From IMG/VR virus record IMGVR_UViG_3300035181_000391, positions 1-25,972 of that record: a stretch of DNA of 25,972 nucleotides; one strand, 5' to 3'. The translations under genes and the position numbers were made by a program. Under the pieces are notes generated by a model. It saw only the letters and a list, made by a program, of their open reading frames with translations. It was not told the origin of the DNA and searched no databases. Source of the stretch: a virus. The number at the start of each line of letters is the position of its first letter. Position 1 is the stretch's first letter. Below, one piece after another: positions 20,629-25,972 of the stretch.

Positions 20629-22434
20629 TTACTCCTTAGGTTGGTCGGTTTCGTAGGTCGTGACGGTGCGGGTGACTTCGAGGGTGTTCGGATCGCGCTC
20701 GACGGTCTGAATGGCGCGGTTCGGGTGCGCCACCACCACCTGCGCTGGAGGCACTTCGGCGTTGAAGCTGACCTCTGGCGCTGCGACCTGCACATTGACC
20801 ACCGGCGGTTCGACGTTGACGATCGGCGCGGGCGCGGCCTCCATGCGCACGACCGGAGCGGGCTGCTCCGGCATGTGGATCGTGATTGGCGTCGTGAGGT
20901 TTACCGTCGGAGCGGATGCGGCCTCTCCGCTCGTTTGCGCTTTTCCGCCTGCATGCAGATACCCCATCACATCGGCGGCGAATAGGGCTCGCTCGAATAC
21001 TTGCCCGAACCGCGACGAATCCGCGTCGCGCATGGCGACGGCCAGTCGTTCGTACAGGTCGCCCACACTCTCCGCGCCCATGATGGCGGACTTGATCGCG
21101 GCGGAGTCGATCGGGCTGGCCACGGACGGGAGGATGCGTTCGATCTCATCCTCGATGGCCTGTTGCCCTGCGGTGAAGCGCGGTCGGTCTGGTTTGTGCG
21201 GCGCGTCGGGTGTGGCGAACGTTGCGGCCATGCCAGCGCCTACAGATTGACCTGACGCGCCGCCAGTTCCGACGCCAACGTCTGCAATTGCTGCCGCCTG
21301 ATCCGGCGTGAGTTCATTGAAGTCATCCGGCTCCAGGCCGTATTTTTCCTCGAGGTAGCGGCGCGTGAACTGGAGCATTCCCGACCTGACCAAGATTTCA
21401 TCGCGCTTGGCACGGTCCATTTGCAGCCCGGCTTCATCCTCCATGACGAAGCGAGGCGCTGGTAGCGCGTTGAGTGCTGCAAGGGTATCGAGCACCCGCT
21501 GCACCGCGTCAGTGAGCAGACGAATATCGGCGCGGCGCTTTTCCTGCCGGATCTCGTCATGCACCTCGCCCAATGCGCGATTGCCGCTGCCGCCGTCGGT
21601 TCCGCTGGTGAGCGTCTGCCCAAGGATCAGGCGTTGGATGCGCCGCGTGCATGCAATCTCGAACTCGGTGAACTTGTTGGGGCTGTTGCCAGGGGTATCG
21701 ACCGAGACGATTTCTTCATCTCGGTCGAGCGCTGCCACCGGCCCGCTCGATAGGCTGCGCAGCATCTCCACCATCGCCTGCTTGTCAGAGAGCGTGCGCC
21801 CAACGAGCAATGGAACGGCGGCCTGCTCCAGGAACTTTGCCCAAAAGCGCCAGCCGTGGGTGCGGAAGTACCACGGCCAATAGGCTTTTGCCAGCAGCGC
21901 CTCGCCCATCGGCTTGCGCAAGCTGCCCTGGTGCACGATGGCGAAGAACTTGCGCGGGTCGGTTTGCGTTTGGTCGTTGCGCCAAAGCAGCGTGCCGTCC
22001 GGTCGCAGCATGAACCACTCGAATGGGCATTCGATGATGCTGCCGATGGCGATCCTCCCGCCCACGGCGTCCACGTAGACCACCTCGAACACGCTGTAGC
22101 CATATGGGACAGCGCCCCAAGCTGCCGACATGATGGAAGGAATCGCGCCCGCCGCCGCATCCTCAAAGAACTGGCGCGCGCGCGATTGGTCGTGCTCGAT
22201 GCGCCAAGGCGTGTTGAGCGCGGCATCGCGGCGCGTCTCGATGGCAGCAGACACCTCATCATCGTCCGCGATCCTCCGAAGCTTGGAGCGGTCGATACCG
22301 AGTTGTGCCAGTACTTCATCGGCGTCCCCGAGCCACCCGAAACGAGCCAATGCCCGCTCGATGGAGACGGCTGAGGTGTATGCGGTCGGTGCTTGTGCCA
22401 TGATGCTCGATGATGTTGCCTGCCGTGCCGTCAT
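20629..22434 (-). CDS. Portal protein, Mu gp29-like, DUF935 (601 aa)
   Basis: The start is ATG at 22434, in an ATGA overlap with the Mor-like gene stop; the longer frame to 22488 lies inside that gene. Residues about 20-390 have the DUF935 portal pattern: DEVSAAIETRRDAALNTPWR, AWGAVPYGYSVFEVVY, YWPWYFRTHGWRFWAKFLEQ, FEIACTRRIQRLILGQTLTS and GEVHDEIRQEKRRADIRLL. Residues 424-495 are the helical C-terminal part (IEDEIERILPSVASPIDSAA). Residues about 508-601 are a Val/Pro/Asn-rich extension with NV-type strands (PIVNVEPPVVNVQVAAPEV) and a final TVERDPNTLEVTRTVTTYE. Portals form the dodecameric DNA gate and dock the terminase. Its place after terminase agrees. Confidence 0.93.
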   Translation of the reverse strand: MTARQATSSSIMAQAPTAYTSAVSIERALARFGWLGDADEVLAQLGIDRSKLRRIADDDEVSAAIETRRDAALNTPWRIEHDQSRARQFFEDAAAGAIPSIMSAAWGAVPYGYSVFEVVYVDAVGGRIAIGSIIECPFEWFMLRPDGTLLWRNDQTQTDPRKFFAIVHQGSLRKPMGEALLAKAYWPWYFRTHGWRFWAKFLEQAAVPLLVGRTLSDKQAMVEMLRSLSSGPVAALDRDEEIVSVDTPGNSPNKFTEFEIACTRRIQRLILGQTLTSGTDGGSGNRALGEVHDEIRQEKRRADIRLLTDAVQRVLDTLAALNALPAPRFVMEDEAGLQMDRAKRDEILVRSGMLQFTRRYLEEKYGLEPDDFNELTPDQAAAIADVGVGTGGASGQSVGAGMAATFATPDAPHKPDRPRFTAGQQAIEDEIERILPSVASPIDSAAIKSAIMGAESVGDLYERLAVAMRDADSSRFGQVFERALFAADVMGYLHAGGKAQTSGEAASAPTVNLTTPITIHMPEQPAPVVRMEAAPAPIVNVEPPVVNVQVAAPEVSFNAEVPPAQVVVAHPNRAIQTVERDPNTLEVTRTVTTYETDQPKE

Positions 22435-22838
22435 CCGTTCGGAACTAAGTCCGGCGTATCGTCGCCAAAGAGCGGGAGCGTGCTGCATGCGGCTGAAAAT
22501 CGCTTTTCGAGCAGCTTGCGCGCGCCGCGCTCGGTGTATCCGCTCGGGCGCGTCAGCGCTTTGGCAACCTCAGACCAGCTTTTGCCTTGCGCTCGCATCT
22601 CCGCTGCGCGGCGGCGGTTGTGCTCGGTGTGCAGCCGCTGGCTGCTGGCGACGTAGAGCCGCTCGCCTTGGAAGTAGTCGCAAAGCCTCGCCGCATCACG
22701 CTCGCCAATGGCCTGCACCAGTGCATCCCACGTCCGTCCTTGGTGACGGACAGGAACGCGGATTTCTCGGCCATTGAAGGCCAGAGCCAGGCGTGCGGCT
22801 GCACCGTGTCCGAGCAAATCGACAATCTCCGGCATCAT
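22431..22838 (-). CDS. Mor-like transcription activator family protein (135 aa)
   Basis: The start is ATG at 22838, in a TGATG overlap with the terminase large subunit stop; a second ATG follows directly. Residues 24-64 read EIRVPV..., LVQAIGERDAARLCDYFQGE and RLYVAS. Compared with Mu Mor, this matches its dimerisation part and the GG.QVYIP turn. Residues 76-113 (RRAAEMRAQGKSWSEVAKAL, then YTERGARKLLEKRF) match the Mor helix-turn-helix with its recognition helix. Mor and C activate middle and late Mu promoters. A member inside the packaging operon could act as a late regulator or bind phage DNA for packaging. The recognition is from memory of the Mor sequence; no operator was identified. Confidence 0.65.
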   Translation of the reverse strand: MMPEIVDLLGHGAAARLALAFNGREIRVPVRHQGRTWDALVQAIGERDAARLCDYFQGERLYVASSQRLHTEHNRRRAAEMRAQGKSWSEVAKALTRPSGYTERGARKLLEKRFSAACSTLPLFGDDTPDLVPNG

Positions 22839-24040
22839 CAGAACGTCCTCCCACCAGCAGCAACAGGCCGGGTTGCCGCCATTCCGATCGCAGAAAAGGA
22901 GTGGCTGAGCGCGTCCACGGCATCGTCGTGCTCGCACTCAGGAAACGAGAGCAATTCATCGCGGAACCATGCCGGAACGCCCGCCGGGTCGTGCCGGATC
23001 ATGCGCTGTTCGTAGCGAGTCAACACGGGCAAAAAGCGCGTCACCTTGTCCTTGTCGGGCCGGATGCCGCGCACCGGAAGGGTTGTCGTGCGCGTCAGTT
23101 CCTGCACCACGGCGGCCTGGTACTGCGTTTGCTCGACCGCGATCACGCGCGGGCTGTGGCGCGCTGCGGCGGCCTTGATGCGCTGGAGTACCTCGTGAAA
23201 ACCGCACCGGTGCCGCTCGGCTTCCTTGATGTACACGAGGCCGGTTTCGGGGTCACGAGCCAGCGCAACAATGGCGGTGTAGTCCGACCCTGCCCGCTCG
23301 CTGATGGCGAGGTCAACGCCAAGCACAACGGGCAATCCGGGCGGGCATGGTGCATCTGCAAGCATCTCCGGTTTCACCATCCCACCGCCGAATGTGACGA
23401 ACTCGGCTAGGTATTCCTGTCGAAACACCAAATCTGGAAGCTCTCGGCGCTTTTGCTCGATCTCCCCCGGGTCGATATGCGGGTTGGCGCTGGTCGGCAT
23501 GTGGAAGCTCGCCCAATCTGGATATGCCGGATCTCCACCGCGCTTAAACAGATCGTAGAAGTAGTTCATCCCGTTCGGCGTGCTGATAAACCACGCATCT
23601 CCGCCGAAGTCCGTCAGCGTCGGGCTGATTGCCCGTTCCCATGCGTCCTTCAGATAGCGGGCGTGTGCGGCCTCATCGATCACGAGTCGGGAGTACTTGC
23701 GGCCCCGGCCCGCGTCTTTGTCCTCGAGCGTCCAAAAGTCAATCACTCCGCCGGTGATGAGTTCGATGCGCATCTCGGTGCGGTTGGCCTTGCGCGTGAC
23801 TGGTTTGAGCGTGCGCTCCATGTCTCCCCATACATCAAGCAACAGCTTGTACGACGGAGAGAAAAACGCCACCGGCTTTCCATCAATAGCCCCGCCCTGC
23901 ATCAGCGCAAGCCATTCCACAGCCATCAGGGTTTTCCCGAATCGCCGCCCTGCACTGATGACCTTGAATCGCGCCGGTGTTTCGAGCACGAAGCGCTGGC
24001 CTTGGTGCAGGTCGATCGGTGGGATGAAGATGCGGGTCAT
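22838..24040 (-). CDS. terL: Terminase large subunit (400 aa)
   Basis: The start at 24040 forms an ATGA overlap with the small subunit stop. The ATPase domain has a Walker A SAGRRFGKT (29-37), Walker B RLVIDEA (118-124, Asp122, Glu123) and a coupling motif FISTPNG (151-157). The nuclease domain has Asp243 in GVDLA, Glu303 in AVEQT and an HDDAVDALSH motif (371-380), the expected RNase H-like acidic set. The length is close to the 400-500 aa usual for the family. The protein cuts concatemeric DNA and pumps it into the prohead through the portal. All key residues are intact. The sequence alone does not tell cos from headful packaging. Confidence 0.96.
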   Translation of the reverse strand: MTRIFIPPIDLHQGQRFVLETPARFKVISAGRRFGKTLMAVEWLALMQGGAIDGKPVAFFSPSYKLLLDVWGDMERTLKPVTRKANRTEMRIELITGGVIDFWTLEDKDAGRGRKYSRLVIDEAAHARYLKDAWERAISPTLTDFGGDAWFISTPNGMNYFYDLFKRGGDPAYPDWASFHMPTSANPHIDPGEIEQKRRELPDLVFRQEYLAEFVTFGGGMVKPEMLADAPCPPGLPVVLGVDLAISERAGSDYTAIVALARDPETGLVYIKEAERHRCGFHEVLQRIKAAAARHSPRVIAVEQTQYQAAVVQELTRTTTLPVRGIRPDKDKVTRFLPVLTRYEQRMIRHDPAGVPAWFRDELLSFPECEHDDAVDALSHSFSAIGMAATRPVAAGGRTF

Positions 24041-24504
24041 TTGGAGCCGTAGCTGCGTTCAATCACGATGGTTGGCTGCGCGGAAGCCTCATCAAGCCCC
24101 CATGCTTTGCGCTCTCCGTCCTGCCGGATGCGCAGCATTTCAGCGCTGATCTTGGCGAGCTTGCCGGACTCAAAATCCTCTGGAACCGATCCGAAGCGCG
24201 CACGGTGGTCTTCCCACTCAGCCTGGTGCATGCGCACCACTGAGGCGCTTTTCTCGGCTGCTGCGTCTATGGATTCAGCGCGTTTTTGCGGGTTGGAGCT
24301 TGCAACTACTCTTGCAACCTTTTCTGCAACCTTGCGCCGAATCACTTCTGCAACATCGGTGCCGTCGCTCCACCCCTCGGCCTTCGCGCGCTTCTGGATC
24401 GCCTGGTGAGAAACTCCGTACTTGGAAGCGAGCTCAGGAAACGACGCCCCAGCCTCCCGCTCAGCGCGGATATCCGACCACGTTTCCTTGCTCAGTCTCG
24501 GCAT
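24037..24504 (-). CDS. terS: Terminase small subunit (155 aa)
   Basis: The start is ATG at 24504 (MPRLSKETWSDIRAEREAGA), overlapping the RusA gene by 13 nt. Residues about 10-45 form a helix-turn-helix (FPELASKYGVSHQAIQKRAK, EGW). Next is a long charged helix with KVAEKVARVV, KRAESIDAAAEKSASVVRM, and a C-terminal region KLAKISAEMLRIRQDGERKA ending IVIERSYGSK. A DNA-binding head, a helical oligomerisation part and a C-terminal tail that contacts the large subunit are typical of small terminases. Position directly upstream of terL confirms it. It would recognise the packaging site, which was not located here. Confidence 0.88.
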   Translation of the reverse strand: MPRLSKETWSDIRAEREAGASFPELASKYGVSHQAIQKRAKAEGWSDGTDVAEVIRRKVAEKVARVVASSNPQKRAESIDAAAEKSASVVRMHQAEWEDHRARFGSVPEDFESGKLAKISAEMLRIRQDGERKAWGLDEASAQPTIVIERSYGSK

Positions 24505-24875
24505 GTCGACACCTGCACATCAACACGCCCGCCTGTGACCGGATCGGCGGATAAATCCATCGCGAGGCGGAATCGCGCATCGTTGACACCGAGCGCATCA
24601 GCGATTCCATCGAGCGCGGGCTTCATCGATGCCAACAGGTTGTCCCAGTCCCTGCGGCGTCGATCAGGCGGCCTGAACGTCAGATTCACGCGCAGCGCTG
24701 CATTCGGATCGACTGTGCGTGACCAGTCTTTTGCACCAGCCCCTAGCGCGCAGGCGTGCGCCTCTGCGCGATAGCGTGAGCGCACCTTGTGCAAGGCTGC
24801 CCAATGCCCGCGCGCGTTCGGGCTGAGTTGCCGTGGAGGCCAAGAGAGATTGATCATGAGGTTGTCCGTGGTCAT
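24492..24875 (-). CDS. rusA: RusA-like Holliday junction resolvase (127 aa)
   Basis: The start is taken as ATG at 24875 (MTTDNLMINLSWPPRQLSPN). ATG at 24857 (MINLSWPP) is also possible, and a longer frame to 24932 overlaps the upstream gene. Family hallmarks are the N-terminal L-x-W-P-P-x-x-L-S-P-N-x-R, the basic RRRRDWDN with Asp76 and Asp78, LDGIADALGVND with a late acidic residue (Asp99), and a helix KPALDGI. These match the catalytic aspartates of E. coli RusA (D-x-D-N and a downstream Asp). The enzyme resolves branched DNA before or during packaging. RusA genes just upstream of terminase are frequent in lambdoid and Burkholderia phages. Confidence 0.93.
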   Translation of the reverse strand: MTTDNLMINLSWPPRQLSPNARGHWAALHKVRSRYRAEAHACALGAGAKDWSRTVDPNAALRVNLTFRPPDRRRRDWDNLLASMKPALDGIADALGVNDARFRLAMDLSADPVTGGRVDVQVSTCRD

Positions 24876-24888
24876 GTTTTGGTCGATG

Positions 24889-25107
24889 TCATTGCCGAGC
24901 GAGCTCCGCCTGAACCCGCGTCCAGAACTCATCCCATGCCTTGCCGTGGAATGTCCGGAGCGCTGCGATGTGCCCCTCTTGCAGCAAGCGGCTGGGTCGG
25001 GCCGACACGATCAGACGGGCACAGCACCTAGGGCAGTTGAAGTCGTAATTGCCCCCGCTGCGTCGCTCTGCGGCGGATTCACAGGCTTCACACCGCTCAG
25101 GCCGCAT
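24889..25107 (-). CDS. Small two-CxxC (zinc-ribbon-like) protein (72 aa)
   Basis: The start is taken as ATG at 25107 (MRPERCEACESAAERRSGGN), overlapping the end of the DUF6475-like gene by 11 nt. A longer frame to 25206 is mostly inside that gene. Cys6-x2-Cys9 and Cys25-x2-Cys28 (followed by Cys29) could bind one zinc ion as a short ribbon or knuckle. The rest is a helix (GHIAALRTFHGKAWDEFWTR and VQAELARQ). Tiny phage proteins of this type between replication and RusA genes are common and of unknown function, perhaps DNA- or protein-binding. Zinc binding is inferred only from the cysteine pattern. Confidence 0.75.
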   Translation of the reverse strand: MRPERCEACESAAERRSGGNYDFNCPRCCARLIVSARPSRLLQEGHIAALRTFHGKAWDEFWTRVQAELARQ

Positions 25108-25753
25108 GGCGGTGCTCCAATCGGTGCGTTGGAAGTTGCTCAAAAGCGGCATCGGCAACGCGGATGGGCGTCTTGCTTCCCTCGCCTCCGAACTGATAGA
25201 CCGCACGACCCTTAACCGGATCGCCGATCAACATCGGACTTGGCGGAGGCAGACCGCGCATCTGGTACACATCATCCGGGCTGCGGTCGCCGCAGAGCTT
25301 GCGTGGGTAGTCAAACGCTCCACGCGCGGCATAGGCGCGGTACGACTCGGTGAACCGGTGTTGGGTATACCCGAGGTCTTTTGTCTCCGTCCGGCAAAAC
25401 TTGACCCAGCCGCCAAGGTCCTCGATGGCAGCATGGATGGCCGGATCATCGAACACCACGTCGGAGTACGCCCCGACGCGCTGCGCAGCGTCAAGCGCCT
25501 TTCCCCACGCGATGGCCGACTTGTCGGTGGTCGTGCCTTCCAGCACCCGAATGAGGTCGGCAACTTTGGGCGCAAACCGCCCAGCGTCCGGGTCGGAGGC
25601 ATGCCGCGTCAGAGCCTTTTCGACCTGCTCAAGGCTGTACCTCTCGCATGCCGACCACCACACCGACAAAACGAACGGGCTTGCGCTCTTGCCGTAATAC
25701 GCCATGACGGAAGAAATCAGATCAATGAATCGTTCGCGGTCGCTGGCTTTCAT
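25097..25753 (-). CDS. DUF6475-like protein, probably replication-associated (218 aa)
   Basis: The start at 25753 forms an ATGA overlap with the upstream gene. The N-terminal 75 residues are helical (MKASDRERFIDLISSVMAYY, VLSVWWSACERYSLEQVEKA, LTRHASDPDAGRFAPKVADL). They resemble the small helical replication-accessory proteins of phages. The middle has AIAWGKALDAAQRVG and DDPAIHAAIEDLGGWVKFCR, then RFTESYRAYAARG, a pattern I associate with DUF6475. The C-terminus (RGLPPPSPMLIGDPVKGR...) looks flexible. Gene position before RusA and terminase suggests a DNA replication or helicase-loader-like role, as with lambda P, but no ATPase motif is present. Confidence 0.75.
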   Translation of the reverse strand: MKASDRERFIDLISSVMAYYGKSASPFVLSVWWSACERYSLEQVEKALTRHASDPDAGRFAPKVADLIRVLEGTTTDKSAIAWGKALDAAQRVGAYSDVVFDDPAIHAAIEDLGGWVKFCRTETKDLGYTQHRFTESYRAYAARGAFDYPRKLCGDRSPDDVYQMRGLPPPSPMLIGDPVKGRAVYQFGGEGSKTPIRVADAAFEQLPTHRLEHRHAA

Positions 25754-25972
25754 TTCGCCTCCGTCCGTTCAAATTGGGAAAGCCACTCTCGGGCCACCCG
25801 TCGGTTTTCTTCTTCGAGTGCGATCTGTGGGTTGTACGCATACGCGGCCTGTCGATGCGGCTTTGCAGTGCTGGTCATCAGCACACGGTCTGCGTAGGCT
25901 GGCAGGTAGGCGATAGGCTCGGTGGCCTGAGCTTTTGCACGCTCGATGGCCTGTCGCATCTGCTCGAACGTC
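25750..25972 (-). CDS. Unknown protein, N-terminus beyond right edge
   Basis: The frame is open to the right edge of the window (upstream residues TFEQ precede the first ATG at 25959), so the true start is probably outside. Its stop overlaps the next gene as ATGA. The visible 73 residues (FEQMRQAIERAKAQATEPIA, then YLPAYADRVLMTSTAKPHRQ and a helix LEEENRRVAREWLSQFERTE) show no catalytic motif. By position it could be the end of a replication-initiation or helix-turn-helix protein, but nothing visible proves that. If translation starts at 25959 it would be a 69-aa protein. Confidence 0.6.
   Translation of the reverse strand, partial: TFEQMRQAIERAKAQATEPIAYLPAYADRVLMTSTAKPHRQAAYAYNPQIALEEENRRVAREWLSQFERTEAK

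Noticed and set aside
22431-22838. HNH endonuclease in the gene after terminase
   Set aside because: The stretch LHTEHNRRR resembles an HNH core by eye, but there is no second His/Cys pair or zinc site. The layout fits the Mor-type helix-turn-helix better.
1-25972. tRNA genes, integrase attachment sites or promoters
   Set aside because: No cloverleaf-like segment, att-type repeat or convincing -35/-10 pair was found by eye. Genes abut almost everywhere and the largest gap is 93 nt, so there is little room for promoters.

Overview
The window looks like the late (packaging, head and tail) region of a tailed dsDNA phage or prophage. Every credible gene lies on the minus strand, so transcription runs from the right end of the window to the left. 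The DNA is GC-rich, and codon third positions favour G/C. The protein families resemble those of phages infecting GC-rich Beta- or Gammaproteobacteria (Burkholderiales-like hosts); that host guess is inference. I see no integrase, transposase, repressor, lysis gene, tRNA, IS element or CRISPR array. Both end genes run off the window.

Layout in transcription order. (1) 25972-24492 is the end of an early/middle block: a truncated unknown protein, a DUF6475-like protein, a tiny two-CxxC protein and a RusA-type Holliday-junction resolvase. (2) 24504-20629 is packaging: terminase small subunit, terminase large subunit with intact ATPase and nuclease motifs, a Mor-like DNA-binding protein, and a Mu gp29-like (DUF935) portal. 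(3) 20622-17987 is a four-gene block of unrecognised, probably virion-associated proteins between the portal and the gpF-like gene. It includes a protein made of about 13 imperfect 21-residue repeats. (4) 17996-14305 is the head block: Mu gpF-like protein, protease with an in-frame nested scaffold start, decoration protein, lambda gpE-like major capsid protein, a small DUF7210-like protein, and a gp36-like connector. (5) 14311-12484 is the neck and tail tube: gpG-like protein, gp37-like tail terminator, a second DUF7210-like mini-gene with a GTG start, and the tail tube. (6) 12390-181 is the tape measure protein (1028 aa), then tail-tip proteins: a 137-aa protein, a 1205-aa modular protein, 390-, 456- and 140-aa proteins, a 627-aa hub-like protein with ten 14-residue repeats, and a 74-aa beta-rich protein. 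A coiled-coil protein is cut by the left edge.

The genes are packed into what looks like one operon. Many junctions are ATGA, GTGA or TGATG overlaps. Strong AAGGAG-type Shine-Dalgarno sites stand before genes whose products are needed in quantity: capsid, decoration, tail tube and the nested scaffold. A Mu-like head with a long tape measure, a lambda-like tail tube and no sheath gene predicts a siphovirus-like particle with a long flexible tail. No complete novel defence or mobile system is evident. The most unusual parts are the inserted repeat-protein block, the Mor-like gene inside the packaging genes, the nested scaffold, and the repeat-built tail proteins.
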